NCBI RefSeq assembly: GCF_013466605.1
Contig: NZ_CP059162.1
Location: forward strand, 5,146,001-5,210,000
DNA length: 64,000 nucleotides
Direction of reading: 5' to 3'
From: Pseudomonas chlororaphis subsp. aurantiaca
GTDB taxonomy: Bacteria; Pseudomonadota; Gammaproteobacteria; Pseudomonadales; Pseudomonadaceae
Notes under the pieces: model-generated
The model's input: the letters and a program-made list of their open reading frames with translations, nothing else
What the model was told of the DNA's origin: nothing
Databases searched by the model: none
Program-made: the position numbers and the translations under genes
Shown: in pieces, positions 1-14,811 of the stretch
Layout: each line of letters opens with the position of its first letter
How positions within the stretch are numbered: the stretch's first letter is position 1

Positions 1-58
1 CACGGGGCGTATATTAACCAGCTTTCTCCCCGTTTGCAAACAAAAAAAACGATAAAAA

Positions 59-247
59 TTAATGGCTTGGTTCTTCGTCCTTCTCTTTCTTTATCCGCAG
101 GTAAATTTCCTCACGATGCACCGCTACCTCTTTAGGGGCGTTGACACCGATACGCACTTGATTTCCTTTGACGCCAAGCACTGTCACGGTGATTTCGCCA
201 TCACCAATAATCAGGCTTTCTGCGCACCGACGAGTCAGAATCAGCAT
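59..247 (-). CDS. rsmA: Carbon storage regulator RsmA/CsrA, RNA-binding post-transcriptional repressor
   Basis: This 62-residue protein starts MLILTRR, the invariant CsrA/RsmA N-terminus, and contains [19 protein letters not shown] and the HREEIY segment carrying the conserved RNA-contacting arginine. The family forms dimers that bind GGA motifs near ribosome binding sites and repress translation, with RsmX/Y/Z-type small RNAs as antagonists. I chose the ATG at 247 because an AGGAG sequence lies just upstream and the six residues added by a further upstream start match nothing in the family. The GDGEITV loop is one residue longer than in E. coli CsrA. It lies downstream of lysC on the same strand, the usual pseudomonad rsmA position. 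Confidence 0.97.
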   Translation of the reverse strand: MLILTRRCAESLIIGDGEITVTVLGVKGNQVRIGVNAPKEVAVHREEIYLRIKKEKDEEPSH

Positions 248-388
248 ACCTTTCTCCTCACGCATTTCATTTCAGGGACAACAGTCTGCAAAAAAAAGGG
301 TATCGACCTACAACCAGGACGGCCGTAGCCCTACACGCCTAAGTATTGACTAGCGCGAGCAAAAGAACAGTTTTCTGTCACGCCGATC

Positions 389-423
389 AAAAAAACGAAG
401 GGCGCGGTAAACCGCGCCCTTCG
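389..423 (-). terminator. Intrinsic terminator of lysC
   Basis: A 13-bp perfect stem (arms 396-408 and 411-423, two-base loop) is followed, reading leftward, by a run of seven T. It lies just after the lysC stop and before rsmA, so rsmA probably has its own promoter in the 248-388 spacer. Confidence 0.92.
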
Positions 424-432
424 GGCAACGCA

Positions 433-1674
433 TCACTCGCCCTGTCGGGCCGGAGCGTCCAGTTCGAAAGCCGTGTGCAGAGCGCGCACAGCCAGTTCCA
501 GGTACTTCTCTTCGATCACCACGGAAACCTTGATTTCCGAGGTCGAGATCATCTGGATGTTGATGCTTTCCTTGGCCAGGGCTTCGAACATGCGGCTGGC
601 AACGCCCGCGTGGGAGCGCATGCCGACGCCAACGATCGAGACCTTGGCGATCTTGGTGTCACCCACCACTTCCCGGGCACCGATCTCACGGGCAGTGTTT
701 TCCAGTACTTGCTGGGCCGCCAGGTAATCGTTGCGGTGCACGGTGAAGGTGAAGTCGGTGGTGTTATCGTGCGAAACATTCTGCACGATCATGTCGACTT
801 CAATGTTCGCGGCGCTGATCGGGCCGAGAATCTTGAAGGCCACGCCGGGAGTGTCTGGCACGCCACGGATGGTCAGCTTGGCTTCATCGCGGTTAAAAGC
901 GATGCCGGAAATGATCGGCTGTTCCATGGATTCCTCTTCATCAATAGTAATGAGGGTACCCGGACCCTCCTTGAAGCTGTGCAGTACGCGCAGCGGAACG
1001 TTGTACTTGCCGGCGAACTCGACCGCGCGGATCTGCAGCACCTTGGAGCCCAGGCTGGCCATTTCCAGCATTTCTTCGAAGGTGATCTTGTCCAGGCGCT
1101 GGGCCACGGACACCACGCGCGGATCGGTGGTGTAGACGCCGTCGACATCGGTATAGATCTGGCATTCGTCAGCCTTCAGGGCTGCCGCCAGTGCCACGCC
1201 GGTAGTGTCGGAACCGCCACGACCAAGGGTCGTGATGTTGCCGTGCTCGTCGACGCCCTGGAAACCTGCGACCACAACCACGCGACCGGCCTTCAGATCC
1301 CCGCGAATTTTCTGATCGTCGATCTGCAATATGCGCGCTTTATTGTGCGCGCTATCGGTCAGAATCCGCACCTGGTTGCCGGTATACGACACTGCGGGCA
1401 CGCCGCGCTTGATCAGCGCCATGGCCAGCAGTGCGATCGTCACCTGCTCACCGGTGGAAACGATCACGTCCAGCTCGCGAGGAACCGGCTGACCGTCGCC
1501 GCTGATTTGCTTGGCAAGGTCGATCAGACGGTTGGTTTCGCCGCTCATGGCCGACAGCACAACCACCAGGTCGTCACCGGCTTCGCGGAATTTTTTCACC
1601 TTGTCGGCGACCTGCTCGATTCTTTCGACGGAACCGACCGAGGTGCCTCCAAATTTCTGTACGATCAAAGCCAT
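433..1674 (-). CDS. lysC: Aspartate kinase, first step of the aspartate amino-acid family
   Basis: This 413-residue protein phosphorylates aspartate to 4-phospho-aspartate for lysine, threonine, methionine and diaminopimelate synthesis. The N-terminal kinase domain begins VQKFGGTSVGS (the KFGGTS signature) and carries the GRGGSDTTG nucleotide/substrate loop near residue 155. Two C-terminal ACT domains follow (around RGVPDTPGVAF, residue 270, and VSIVGVGMRSHAGV, residue 345) and provide allosteric control. Length is normal. Family members of this type often also make a short beta subunit, the C-terminal ACT part, from an internal start; that is family knowledge and I did not identify the start. 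The gene follows alaS with a 96-base spacer. Confidence 0.96.
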   Translation of the reverse strand: MALIVQKFGGTSVGSVERIEQVADKVKKFREAGDDLVVVLSAMSGETNRLIDLAKQISGDGQPVPRELDVIVSTGEQVTIALLAMALIKRGVPAVSYTGNQVRILTDSAHNKARILQIDDQKIRGDLKAGRVVVVAGFQGVDEHGNITTLGRGGSDTTGVALAAALKADECQIYTDVDGVYTTDPRVVSVAQRLDKITFEEMLEMASLGSKVLQIRAVEFAGKYNVPLRVLHSFKEGPGTLITIDEEESMEQPIISGIAFNRDEAKLTIRGVPDTPGVAFKILGPISAANIEVDMIVQNVSHDNTTDFTFTVHRNDYLAAQQVLENTAREIGAREVVGDTKIAKVSIVGVGMRSHAGVASRMFEALAKESINIQMISTSEIKVSVVIEEKYLELAVRALHTAFELDAPARQGE

Positions 1675-1770
1675 TTCTAAGCCGCCTCAGCCCGTAAAGG
1701 GGCGCCCATTAATCAATCAAACTGCGCAGCTCCAAAGCCCGCCACTAGACGACGGGCTCGGCTTGGAACC

Positions 1771-4395
1771 TTAAATCCCCTGCTCGACGAACGGAACGGT
1801 CAAGGCCAGCGCGGCATCCAGCGCAGCGGCATCGACGCCACCGCCCTGCGCCATGTCCGGACGACCACCGCCCTTCCCGCCCACTGCCGCAGCGGCTTGC
1901 TTCATCAAATCACCGGCTTTGAGTTGGCCAGTCAGGTCCTTGGTTACGCCCGCAACCAGTACGACCTTTTCCTCATGGACACTGCCGAGCAGGATCACTG
2001 CGCGACCGAGTTTGTTTTTCAACTGATCGACCAGCGCTAACAGCGCCTTGCCGTCCTGACCGTCCAGGCGCGCCGCCAGCACTTTCGCCCCTTTGACATC
2101 CAGCGCCTGGGCCGACAGGTCGTCGCCAGCAGCACTGGCCGCCTTGGCCTGCAGTTGCTCGAGTTGTTTCTCCAGCAGGCGATTGCGCTCCAGCACGGCC
2201 GACAGCTTGTCGATCAGGTTGTCACGACTGCCCTTGACCAGGGTCGCCGCTTCCTTGAGTTGCTCTTCCGCAGCGTTCAGGTACGCCAGTGCCGCGGCAC
2301 CGGTGACTGCTTCGATACGACGTACGCCCGAGGCCACGCCGCCTTCGCTGATGATTTTCAGCAGGCCGATATCGCCGGTACGGTTGGCGTGGATACCGCC
2401 ACACAGTTCGACGGAGAAGTCGCCGCCCATGCTCAGTACACGCACGCTGTCGCCGTACTTCTCGCCGAACAGCGCCATGGCGCCCTTCTGCTTGGCGGTG
2501 TCGATATCGGTTTCTTCGGTTTCCACCGCAGTGTTCTTGCGAATCTCGGCGTTGACGATGTCTTCCAGGGCCTTGATCTGCTCAGGTTTGATCGCTTCGA
2601 AGTGGCTGAAGTCGAAACGCAGGCGCTGACTGTCGACCAGCGAGCCCTTCTGCTGCACATGCTCGCCCAGCACCTGGCGCAAAGCGGCGTGCAGCAAGTG
2701 GGTGGCCGAGTGGTTCTGCGAGGTGGCGTGACGCACTTCGGCATCGACCTGGGTTTGCACCGGAGCGCCAACGGTCAGGCTGCCGCTGGCCAATACGCCG
2801 TGATGCAGGAAAGCACCGCCGGTCTTGGTGGTATCGCGCACGTCGAAACGCGCGCTGCCCGCTTGCAGGTAACCGCAGTCGCCGATCTGGCCGCCCGATT
2901 CGGCGTAGAAAGGCGTCTGGTCGAGAACAACGACACCCTCTTCACCTTCGCTCAGCACGTCGACCGATTGCCCTTCCTTATAAAGAGCCACCACCTTGGC
3001 CGCACCGCTGGTGGCGTGATAACCGGTGAATTCGGTAGCCACATCGACCTTGACCAGGCTGTTGTAATCCATGCCGAAGGAACTGGCGGAACGGGCACGC
3101 ACGCGCTGGGCTTCCATCTCGCGCTCGAAACCTTCCTCGTCGAGGGTCAGGCTGCGCTCACGGGCGATGTCGCCGGTCAGGTCCATCGGGAAACCGTAGG
3201 TGTCGTACAGTTTGAACACCACGTCGCCCGGCACCACGGTGCCTTTGAGTTCGGCCAAGTCCTGCTCGAGGATCTTCAGGCCCTGCTCCAGGGTCTTGGC
3301 GAACTGCTCCTCTTCGGCTTTCAGCACGCGCTCGATGTGCGCCTGCTGGGATTTCAGTTCCGGGAAGGCGTCGCCCATTTCGGCGACCAGCGCGGCCACG
3401 ATCTGATAGAAGAAGCTGCCCTTGGCGCCCAGCTTGTTGCCGTGACGGCAAGCACGGCGAATGATGCGACGCAGGACATAACCGCGGCCTTCGTTGGAAG
3501 GCAGCACGCCGTCGGCGATCAGGAAGCCGCAGGAACGGATGTGGTCGGCCACGACTTTCAAAGACGCCTGGGCGTCGTTGGTGCAACCGATGGCCTTGGC
3601 CGCCGCGTTCAGCAGGCTCTGGAACAGGTCGATTTCATAGTTCGAGTGAACGTGCTGCAGTACCGCACTGATCCGCTCCAGGCCCATGCCGGTGTCCACC
3701 GACGGCGCTGGCAACGGATGCAACACGCCATCGGCGGTGCGGTTGAACTGCATGAATACGTTGTTCCAGATCTCGATGTAACGGTCGCCGTCCTCTTCCG
3801 GCGAGCCCGGTGGGCCGCCCCAGATATCGGCGCCGTGATCGTAGAAAATCTCGGTGCAAGGACCGCACGGGCCGGTATCGCCCATGGTCCAGAAGTTGTC
3901 GGAAGCGTATGGTGCGCCCTTGTTGTCGCCGATACGGACCATGCGCTCGGCCGGAACCCCGACTTCCTTGGTCCAGATGTCATAGGCCTCGTCATCGGTG
4001 GCATAGACGGTGACCCAGAGTTTTTCTTTCGGCAGGTTCAACCACTTGTCGGACGTCAGGAACGTCCAGGCGAAGGTGATGGCGTCACGTTTGAAATAAT
4101 CGCCGAAGCTGAAGTTGCCCAGCATTTCAAAGAAAGTGTGGTGGCGGGCGGTGTAACCGACGTTTTCCAGGTCGTTGTGCTTGCCGCCGGCGCGTACGCA
4201 TTTCTGGCTGCTTACGGCGCGGGTATAGGCGCGCTTTTCCTGGCCCAGGAAGCAGTCCTTGAACTGGTTCATCCCCGCGTTGGTGAACAGCAGGGTTGGG
4301 TCGTTGCCCGGAATCAAAGAGCTGGAGGCTACACGGGTGTGGCCTTGCTCTTCGAAGAAGCGAAGGAAGGCTTCACGGATTTCTGCGCTTTTCAT
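1771..4395 (-). CDS. alaS: Alanyl-tRNA synthetase
   Basis: The protein has 874 residues from the ATG at 4395, where [14 protein letters not shown] matches the usual N-terminus; the longer open frame upstream adds 22 unrelated residues. The catalytic domain has the class II motif 2 region [15 protein letters not shown]. The editing domain has the HSATH and CGGIH zinc-site motifs that hydrolyse Ser- and Gly-tRNA(Ala), and the C-terminal C-Ala domain ends in a glycine-rich [15 protein letters not shown] segment. Length equals the family norm. It sits upstream of lysC; a weak hairpin without a good T-run near 1730-1765 might attenuate read-through. Confidence 0.97.
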   Translation of the reverse strand: MKSAEIREAFLRFFEEQGHTRVASSSLIPGNDPTLLFTNAGMNQFKDCFLGQEKRAYTRAVSSQKCVRAGGKHNDLENVGYTARHHTFFEMLGNFSFGDYFKRDAITFAWTFLTSDKWLNLPKEKLWVTVYATDDEAYDIWTKEVGVPAERMVRIGDNKGAPYASDNFWTMGDTGPCGPCTEIFYDHGADIWGGPPGSPEEDGDRYIEIWNNVFMQFNRTADGVLHPLPAPSVDTGMGLERISAVLQHVHSNYEIDLFQSLLNAAAKAIGCTNDAQASLKVVADHIRSCGFLIADGVLPSNEGRGYVLRRIIRRACRHGNKLGAKGSFFYQIVAALVAEMGDAFPELKSQQAHIERVLKAEEEQFAKTLEQGLKILEQDLAELKGTVVPGDVVFKLYDTYGFPMDLTGDIARERSLTLDEEGFEREMEAQRVRARSASSFGMDYNSLVKVDVATEFTGYHATSGAAKVVALYKEGQSVDVLSEGEEGVVVLDQTPFYAESGGQIGDCGYLQAGSARFDVRDTTKTGGAFLHHGVLASGSLTVGAPVQTQVDAEVRHATSQNHSATHLLHAALRQVLGEHVQQKGSLVDSQRLRFDFSHFEAIKPEQIKALEDIVNAEIRKNTAVETEETDIDTAKQKGAMALFGEKYGDSVRVLSMGGDFSVELCGGIHANRTGDIGLLKIISEGGVASGVRRIEAVTGAAALAYLNAAEEQLKEAATLVKGSRDNLIDKLSAVLERNRLLEKQLEQLQAKAASAAGDDLSAQALDVKGAKVLAARLDGQDGKALLALVDQLKNKLGRAVILLGSVHEEKVVLVAGVTKDLTGQLKAGDLMKQAAAAVGGKGGGRPDMAQGGGVDAAALDAALALTVPFVEQGI

Positions 4396-4541
4396 TAGGT
4401 TCTTCCACGGAGACTGCGGCCAAAGGCCTGTGCGAAACGTCATCAGACGAAACGACGGCAAAGGGCCGCATTATATCGGCCCTGAGCTTGGGGTACAGCG
4501 TGTTTATACGATAGAGACGGTCAATTGGACGGCTAACACTG

Positions 4542-5546
<1,005 letters not shown>

Positions 5547-5762
5547 GAATCAGGCCTCGGCAAGGGGACGCGGACGTCGCTGCGGATAAGGAAAATCTTT
5601 CGAACTGAATTACTACGGGCACAACCGCGATTTATCAAGGCCCGCCCAGGAAAAGCCCATCGATGGAGATGAAAAACCGATGTTTATCATCCAAAAGCCG
5701 CAATGCGCCGCCGAAAAATATGTGTTACAAACTCACCGCCGCCGCAAAGCACGGTGGCAACG
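5547..5762. other. Divergent intergenic spacer between ltaE and the FMN riboswitch
   Basis: This 216-base spacer should hold the ltaE promoter (leftward) and the promoter of the riboswitch leader (rightward). I did not find a convincing -35/-10 pair by eye, and I see no coding potential. Confidence 0.5.
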
Positions 5763-5930
5763 TTCTCAGGGCGGGGTGTAATTCCCCACCGGCGGTAATT
5801 GCGCGCAATGCGCATAGCCCGCGAGCGCTTGACGACAGGCACCGCTTCGGCGGCGAATGACGGCAAGGTCAGCAGACCCGGTGTGATCCCGGGGCCGACG
5901 GTCATAGTCCGGATGAAGAGAGAACGGGAT
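5763..5930 (+). promoter_or_regulatory. FMN riboswitch (RFN element) ahead of the lumazine synthase gene
   Basis: The opening CAGGGCGGGGTGTAATTCCC followed by CACCGGCGGTAAT, the internal AGCCCGCGAGCGC, GACCCGGTGTGATCCCGGGGCCGACGG in pieces, and the closing GTCCGGATGAAGAGAGAACG are the conserved blocks of the RFN aptamer in the right order. The family binds FMN and switches off riboflavin genes. The variable arm holds a GC-rich stem near 5845-5865. The next gene in the same direction is a lumazine synthase, the expected target. Confidence 0.97.
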
Positions 5931-6019
5931 TGGCGCCAGAGGGCCGTCCACAGACCTGCGCGCGACTGCTTGTGCGCCTGGCCGGTACGTACCCTTAAAT
6001 CCCTTTCGATTCATAACGC

Positions 6020-6042
6020 CCTGTTTTTCACACAAACAGGAG
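6020..6042 (+). promoter_or_regulatory. Hairpin sequestering the Shine-Dalgarno of the lumazine synthase gene
   Basis: CCTGTTT (6020-6026) pairs perfectly with AAACAGG (6034-6040), so half of the AGGAG ribosome binding site at 6038-6042 lies inside a 7-bp stem. The start codon is at 6052. This fits translational control by the upstream FMN riboswitch. No U-rich terminator follows the aptamer. The regulatory role is inferred. Confidence 0.65.
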
Positions 6043-6051
6043 TCAGAACAG

Positions 6052-6558
6052 ATGCAACCCACCGCAATCGATAGCAAAAGCAAACAGCATCACGGCGAAC
6101 GCGTGGCGTTTATCCAGGCCTGCTGGCACAAGGAAATCGTCGACCAGAGCCGCAAAGGTTTCGTCAGCGAAATGCTTGCCCAGGGTTATCAGGAAAGCGA
6201 TATCGACTTCTTCGAAGTCGGCGGCGCCTTTGAAATTCCACTGCACGCCAAGCTGCTGGCCAAGTCCGGTCGTTATGCCGGCATCGTGGCCGCGGGCCTG
6301 GTGGTGGACGGCGGTATCTACCGCCACGAGTTCGTCGCCCAGTCGGTGATCAGCGGCCTGATGCAGGTCCAGCTGGAAACCGAAGTGCCGGTGTTCTCGG
6401 TGGTCTTGACCCCGCACCACTTCCACGCCGGCGAAGAACATCAGAAGTTCTTCTTCGAGCATTTCGTGCACAAAGGCCAGGAAGCGGCGAAGACCTGCGC
6501 CGACACCCTGCACAAGACTCGCGCCCTGCGTCGTCCTGAGCAGCGGGTAGCGGTGTAA
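6052..6558 (+). CDS. ribH: 6,7-dimethyl-8-ribityllumazine synthase, type II
   Basis: The protein has 168 residues and makes the penultimate riboflavin intermediate from 5-amino-6-ribitylaminouracil and dihydroxybutanone phosphate. VAFIQACWHKEIVDQSRKGF at the N-terminus and FFEVGGAFEIPLHAKLLAKS are typical of lumazine synthase. The form VVDGGIYRHEFVAQSVISGLM, instead of the more common alternation around GxTxHxE, resembles the type II (RibH2, decameric) group known from Brucella and Mesorhizobium. It is preceded by an FMN riboswitch and an occluded ribosome binding site, so it should be made when FMN is scarce. It is convergent with astE. Confidence 0.92.
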   Translation: MQPTAIDSKSKQHHGERVAFIQACWHKEIVDQSRKGFVSEMLAQGYQESDIDFFEVGGAFEIPLHAKLLAKSGRYAGIVAAGLVVDGGIYRHEFVAQSVISGLMQVQLETEVPVFSVVLTPHHFHAGEEHQKFFFEHFVHKGQEAAKTCADTLHKTRALRRPEQRVAV

Positions 6559-6571
6559 GCGTCAGACGCTG

Positions 6572-6737
6572 AAAGCAAAATCGCGAGCCAGCTCGTTCCT
6601 ACAGGGATCGAGCTCGCTCGCGATGCTTTTGTAACCGCGGCCGCAGGCTGCGATAAGGCCCGCAAGGCCTTCTAATCAACCTCAAAAGCGGCGCCCGCTA
6701 CGCGGTCGATCGCAGTCTTCGGCAGCGGCTACAGGTT
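6572..6737. repeat. REP-type extragenic palindromes between ribH and astE
   Basis: Two palindrome families are seen. One is of the CGCGAGC...GCTCGCG type (6580-6628). The other is an inverted pair built on GCCGCAGGCTGCGAT and its reverse ATCGCAG...CGGCAGCGGCTAC (6638-6736). The same units recur in many spacers of this window and are typical of pseudomonad REP sequences. They lie in the spacer between two convergent genes. Confidence 0.8.
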
Positions 6738-6743
6738 GCCGTG

Positions 6744-7754
6744 TCAGGCCAGGCCGTCAGCCGTGGTCGGCACGATCAGGATTCCGGCACGCAGGCCGTT
6801 CTTCACCTTGGGGTTGGGGAAGATGATCCGTGCCCCCTCCTCCTCGACTATCCAGCGGGTCTGGGCGATGTCGTCGGCCAGCAGGTAACCCACTTCCAGT
6901 TCAGAGAAGTTCTCGATATCCGCCGGCAGATGCAGGTGGAAGGTATCGCTGTGCTTGATGATTTCCCGTGCAACGCTGAACAGCTGCAAGCCATCCAGCT
7001 TCTCCTCCGCCATGGGCGGTTCGCAGCCTTCGATGATCTGCTTCAGGCGGGTTTCCAGACGCTCGACATTCACCCCCTGGTTCTGCCCGAACGGCCGGGC
7101 CTTGCCCAGCTCCAGAGTGAAAGACTCGGCGTCCAGCTTGTCGTAGGTATAGGAGCTGAACACGATGGACGGCTTGTTCTGCAACAAGACCGCCTCCATG
7201 CCCGCGGCCCGCAGGCGCGCCAGTTCCCGGCGCGAGTGCTGGCGACCTTCCTTCCACGGGTACAGGGCGAACTGCTCGATCTTCGAACCGCGGATCGCCG
7301 TGTGCAGGTCGTAGTGCAGGCGAGTACGGTCCGCCAGGCTGAAGAAACTCGCCGCCAGGCGCTCCAGCTCACAGGCGCGTAAAGCCTCGCTGCCACTGCT
7401 TTGTTCGTGACGGCCATTGAACAGCCGGTTGATGTCCTGCTCGATGAAGCGTTCGCCGTGGCGCATGGCCTCGGGGTTGCCGAACAGGAACAGAATGCGT
7501 GCGCACGGCTTGAGGTCGCCGCGAGCGATGTCGTGCAACAGGCGGTCGAGCAACTCGATCGGTGCCGTCTCGTTGCCGTGGATGCCGGCCGACAGCAGCA
7601 GGTCCATGCCATTGTCCCGCGCCTGGGGTGGCCGGACTTCCAGCGCACCTTCGCTCAGCCAGCGCATCCGCACGCCGTCGACAGTCAGTTGAGTCTTCTC
7701 CGCCGGTTCACGACCGGCGAGGGTCAGTTCAAGCAGTTTGCCGAGGGCGAGCAT
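6744..7754 (-). CDS. astE: Succinylglutamate desuccinylase (AST pathway, last step)
   Basis: This 336-residue zinc hydrolase splits N-succinylglutamate into succinate and glutamate, the final step of arginine succinyltransferase catabolism. GIHGNE (H59, E62) and the histidine of [10 protein letters not shown] (H151) form the expected zinc site, and E215 in [12 protein letters not shown] is the probable general base. Length is normal. It is the last gene of the aru operon. The start ATG lies 14 bases after the stop of the small upstream gene. Confidence 0.95.
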   Translation of the reverse strand: MLALGKLLELTLAGREPAEKTQLTVDGVRMRWLSEGALEVRPPQARDNGMDLLLSAGIHGNETAPIELLDRLLHDIARGDLKPCARILFLFGNPEAMRHGERFIEQDINRLFNGRHEQSSGSEALRACELERLAASFFSLADRTRLHYDLHTAIRGSKIEQFALYPWKEGRQHSRRELARLRAAGMEAVLLQNKPSIVFSSYTYDKLDAESFTLELGKARPFGQNQGVNVERLETRLKQIIEGCEPPMAEEKLDGLQLFSVAREIIKHSDTFHLHLPADIENFSELEVGYLLADDIAQTRWIVEEEGARIIFPNPKVKNGLRAGILIVPTTADGLA

Positions 7755-7767
7755 AGAACGTTATTCC

Positions 7768-8055
7768 TTAATGGTCGTGCTGGCAGTCAGGGCCGTGCAC
7801 GTGATCGTCGTCACCGGCGTCGGCCGGTTCCATTTCCAGTTGCAGACTTACCAGATTAGTCGCCAATGGACGCAGCAGCAGGTTGGCATACTCTTCGTCG
7901 CCTTCCTCGACGTCCACGCCGATCAGCAGCTGGCCGCGGCCGTCCTGCTGGATCCACAATTCCTTGCCTTGCCACATCACGGCAACGCGAGTGCAGGAAG
8001 TTTCCAGTTGAGTACCGTCGGTGTCTTCAAGGATCAGCTGCAGGGTATCGCTCAT
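7768..8055 (-). CDS. Conserved hypothetical protein between astB and astE, histidine-rich tail
   Basis: This 95-residue acidic protein sits between astB and astE, in the place where Pseudomonas aeruginosa also has a small unnamed gene. It has no signal peptide or membrane segment. The body looks like a small beta-rich domain (LQLILEDTDGTQLETSCTRV, then ELWIQQDGRGQLLIGVDVEEG). The tail DDDHVHGPDCQHDH is rich in His, Asp and Cys and could bind a metal, which is inference. Its operon position suggests a role tied to arginine catabolism, but I do not recognise a function. Confidence 0.8.
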   Translation of the reverse strand: MSDTLQLILEDTDGTQLETSCTRVAVMWQGKELWIQQDGRGQLLIGVDVEEGDEEYANLLLRPLATNLVSLQLEMEPADAGDDDHVHGPDCQHDH

Positions 8056-8118
8056 TTATTACGCTCTCATCTGGAGGTAAAGCGGCGCGCCTGGATCAGC
8101 GGACTCAGGCGCGGGCTT

Positions 8119-9465
8119 TCAATTGATCTGGAATGGATAAACCGCGCCCAGTTTAAGGATTTGCGTCAGTTCATCCAGTGCCGTCCGGCACTCAAGCAGC
8201 AATTGCGGGTCCGCCAGATCGTTTTCGCTCAGGCGGTCGCGGTAGTGCTTGTCGACCCATTGGGTCAGCGTGTCGTACAACGGCGCGGTCATGATAACCC
8301 CTGGGTTGACCGCCGCCAGTTCGGTTTGATTGAGCGCGACCCGTAGCCGCAGGCACGCCGGGCCACCGCCGTTCTGCATGCTCTGCTTGAGGTCGAAGAC
8401 TTTCACTTCGCGGATCAGGCCGCCGGAGCTGGTCAAGCCTTGCAGGTACTGCCAGACCCGCTCGTTGCCGCGGCACTCTTCCGGCACGATCAGCAGCATC
8501 GAGCCATCGGCGCGGGATAGCAGCTGACTGTTGAACAGGTAGGAGCGCACTGCGTCTTCCACCGTGACCTGCGAGCGCGGCACACAGATCGACTGGAAAT
8601 TGCCGCCACGCTTGCCCAGCTTGGCATCCAGCTCGGCGAGCATCTTGTCGGTCTCGAGGAACGCGTCCTCGTGATAGAACAGCACTTCGCCGTTACCCAC
8701 CGCGATCACGTCGTTATGGAATACGCCCTGGTCGATCACCGACGGGTTCTGCTGGGCATACACCACACCGTCGTCGCTCAGGCCGTGCAGACGGGCGACG
8801 GCCTGCGAGGCTTCCAGGGTCTGGCGCGCCGGGTACTTCTGCGGTGCCGGGTAGCGGGTGTCGAAGGCGCTGCGCCCGAAGACGAAGAACTCGACGCCGG
8901 CCTGGCCATAGTCGCGGCAGAAACGGGTGTGGTTGGCCGCGCCTTCATCGCCGAACTGCGCCACCGCCGGCAACGCCGCGTGATGGGCGAAGTGCTGCTG
9001 GTCGGCGAACATCGCCCCCAGTACCCGACTGGTGGTCGGGTGTTCGATGCTGCGGTGATATTTGCAGTTCAGGTTGGCGGCGGTGAAATGCACGCGCCCA
9101 TCGCGGGTGTCGGCACTCGGACTGACCGTGGCGGCGTTGGCCACCCACATGCTCGACGCCGAGCAACTGGCGACCAGCAGCGGCATCGCATCCTTGGCGG
9201 CGCGCTCGATGACCTGCGCATCGCTGCCGGAAAAACCCAGCCGACGCAGGGCGGCCACGTCCGGGCGTTCCTGTGGCGCCAGCACGCCTTGCTGGAAACC
9301 CATTTCCATCAGCGCTTTCATTTTCGCCAGGCCCTGCAGCGCGGCTTCCTTGGGGTTGGAAGACTGCTGGCTGTTGCTCTGGGACGCGACGTTGCCGTAG
9401 GACAGGCCGCCGTAGTTATGGGTAGGCCCCACTAGACCGTCGAAATTGACTTCATAGGATTTCAT
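8119..9465 (-). CDS. astB: N-succinylarginine dihydrolase
   Basis: The protein has 448 residues from the ATG at 9465 ([20 protein letters not shown], the family N-terminus); a longer frame adds 12 atypical residues. It hydrolyses succinylarginine to succinylornithine, CO2 and ammonia. The fold is the pentein (guanidino-group-modifying) type, and the [13 protein letters not shown] segment near residue 365 carries the probable catalytic cysteine, with histidines in HNDVIAVGN and YHEDAFL. Length equals the family norm. It follows astD in the operon, across a 203-base spacer that contains a REP pair. Confidence 0.95.
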   Translation of the reverse strand: MKSYEVNFDGLVGPTHNYGGLSYGNVASQSNSQQSSNPKEAALQGLAKMKALMEMGFQQGVLAPQERPDVAALRRLGFSGSDAQVIERAAKDAMPLLVASCSASSMWVANAATVSPSADTRDGRVHFTAANLNCKYHRSIEHPTTSRVLGAMFADQQHFAHHAALPAVAQFGDEGAANHTRFCRDYGQAGVEFFVFGRSAFDTRYPAPQKYPARQTLEASQAVARLHGLSDDGVVYAQQNPSVIDQGVFHNDVIAVGNGEVLFYHEDAFLETDKMLAELDAKLGKRGGNFQSICVPRSQVTVEDAVRSYLFNSQLLSRADGSMLLIVPEECRGNERVWQYLQGLTSSGGLIREVKVFDLKQSMQNGGGPACLRLRVALNQTELAAVNPGVIMTAPLYDTLTQWVDKHYRDRLSENDLADPQLLLECRTALDELTQILKLGAVYPFQIN

Positions 9466-9522
9466 CAGCGAGGCTCCACGAGAATCTGTTGTTATAGGCA
9501 TCGGTATCAGTACATGTCTTGA

Positions 9523-9645
9523 GGCCGTCGGCGCCCGCTTCGCGGGCGATCGCAGCCTGCGGCAGCGGCTACAGGGTTACCACAACCACCGACGCCCCGC
9601 CGCTCTCTGTAGCCGCTTTGCAGGCTGCGAAGGTCGCAGGACCTT
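9523..9645. repeat. REP pair between astD and astB
   Basis: Two inverted units, GGGCGATCGCAGCCTGCGGCAGCGGC and CTGTAGCCGCTTTGCAGGCTGCGAA in short form, sit inside the aru operon. Such palindromes in an mRNA can stabilise the upstream transcript and reduce downstream levels. Confidence 0.75.
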
Positions 9646-9668
9646 CCAGCAATCTGCAGCGCAACCCA

Positions 9669-12160
<2,492 letters not shown>

Positions 12161-12214
12161 GCTATCTCCTCAGACGGGCGCCGCTGACGGCCCCCGCGAA
12201 ACTCGCTTAAGGCG

Positions 12215-13234
12215 TTAAACCGCCACCAGGCGCACGCTGGCACCTTCGCCGACACCCAGGGCTTCGGCCGCCTGCAGATCCAGGGTCACCGGCTTGCCCG
12301 GCGCGTAATCCAGCTCCAGCATCACCGCGCGGTAATCCTGCAACTGCGCGTTGGCGACCAGGTACTGGCGTCCGCCGCCCTTGGCGACCTCACCGATCTT
12401 CACCGGCACCACGCGGCTCTGGGCGATCGAACGGATCCCCGAGACCCGCGCGTGCAGGGTCGGGCCACCGTCGAAGATGTCGATGTAATGATCGGTCTCG
12501 AAGCCTTCGCGCATCAGGATGTCGAAGGTGATCTGCGCCCGCGGGTGCACCTGGCCCATGGCTTCCTGCGCGGCATCCGGCAGCAGCGGCACATAGATCG
12601 GGTAATGCGGCATCAGCTCGGCGAGGAAGGTACGGCTTTTCAGCCCGCACAGACGCTCGGCGGCGGCGTAGTTGAGGTCGAAGAAGTTGCGACCGATGGC
12701 GTCCCAGAACGGCGAGTCGCCGTTCTCGTCGCTATAGCCGACGATCTCGGTCACCACCGAATCGGCGAAACGCTCCGGGTGGCTGGCGACGAACAGCAGG
12801 CGACCGCGGGAATTGAGTTCCGACCACGGCGACCCCACCAGTTCCGGGACCACATAGAAGCTGGTCAGCAGGCTGTTGCCGGTCAGGTCGTGGCACTGGG
12901 AAAGCACGTGGATCTTGTTGTGGATCTTCAGCTCGCGGGAGGCGTGCACGAAGGTCTCGTTACGGAAGCTGTAGAACGGCTCGGAGTAACCGGCCGAAGC
13001 AACGATGGCCGAGCAACCGACCAGCTTGCCGGTTTCGGTGTCCTCGAGGACGAAGAAGTAGCTCTCCTCGCCATTGAAACTCACCTCCGCGGCGAACGAA
13101 GCCTCGCTTGCCGCGATCTTGTCGCTCAGGCGTTCCACGTCATCCGGCAAGGAAGTGACACCAATCGGGCTGTCCGCAGCCAGACGCTGTACCTCGCCCA
13201 GATCAGCCATTTGCGCGGGGCGCATCACCAGCAT
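12215..13234 (-). CDS. aruF: Arginine/ornithine N-succinyltransferase, alpha subunit
   Basis: A 339-residue paralogue of the next gene starting MLVMRPAQMADLGEVQRLAADSPIGVTSLP, with GYSDENGDSPFWDAIGRNFFDL matching the same family block. In P. aeruginosa the AruF/AruG heteromer acts on arginine and ornithine. The two genes arose by duplication and remain adjacent. An intrinsic-terminator hairpin lies between aruC and this gene. Confidence 0.94.
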   Translation of the reverse strand: MLVMRPAQMADLGEVQRLAADSPIGVTSLPDDVERLSDKIAASEASFAAEVSFNGEESYFFVLEDTETGKLVGCSAIVASAGYSEPFYSFRNETFVHASRELKIHNKIHVLSQCHDLTGNSLLTSFYVVPELVGSPWSELNSRGRLLFVASHPERFADSVVTEIVGYSDENGDSPFWDAIGRNFFDLNYAAAERLCGLKSRTFLAELMPHYPIYVPLLPDAAQEAMGQVHPRAQITFDILMREGFETDHYIDIFDGGPTLHARVSGIRSIAQSRVVPVKIGEVAKGGGRQYLVANAQLQDYRAVMLELDYAPGKPVTLDLQAAEALGVGEGASVRLVAV

Positions 13235-13282
13235 GGTGTCACTCCTTATTCGAAACAGGCCGGCCAGGAGGCCGACTCAGGG

Positions 13283-13308
13283 AAAAAAATGCCGGGACAG
13301 CCCGGCAC
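13283..13308 (-). terminator. Internal terminator or attenuator between aruC and aruF
   Basis: Reading leftward, a 7-bp stem TGCCGGG-CTGT-CCCGGCA (13307 down to 13290) is followed by seven T (13289-13283). It lies inside the aru operon, so it should cut part of the transcript after aruC and give more aruC than downstream product. Confidence 0.8.
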
Positions 13309-13367
13309 CGAAAATGGGGCTCGACGCTGGCCCTGAAGACAAGCGCCGAGGCGTACCGCGGCCCGAA

Positions 13368-14733
<1,366 letters not shown>

Positions 14734-14811
14734 AATAGCGTCGCAAAGGCGCAGTTTAAACTGCTGGAAGCTTTAGCGGCAGGATTGTCCAACGATTTGC
14801 GCCACACATTA

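Noticed and set aside
1..33. ACGGGG/CCCCGT inverted repeat downstream of rsmA
   Set aside because: The loop is 20 bases and no T-run lies within the window, so I would not call a terminator.
346..1680. Long plus-strand frame opposite lysC
   Set aside because: Shadow of lysC with no recognisable domain and no ribosome site.
1725..1768. Hairpin between alaS and lysC
   Set aside because: Short GC stem without a proper T-run; attenuation not supported.
2155..4398. Very long open frame opposite alaS
   Set aside because: High-GC pseudomonad genes leave long antisense frames; this one matches no family and lies fully under a certain gene.
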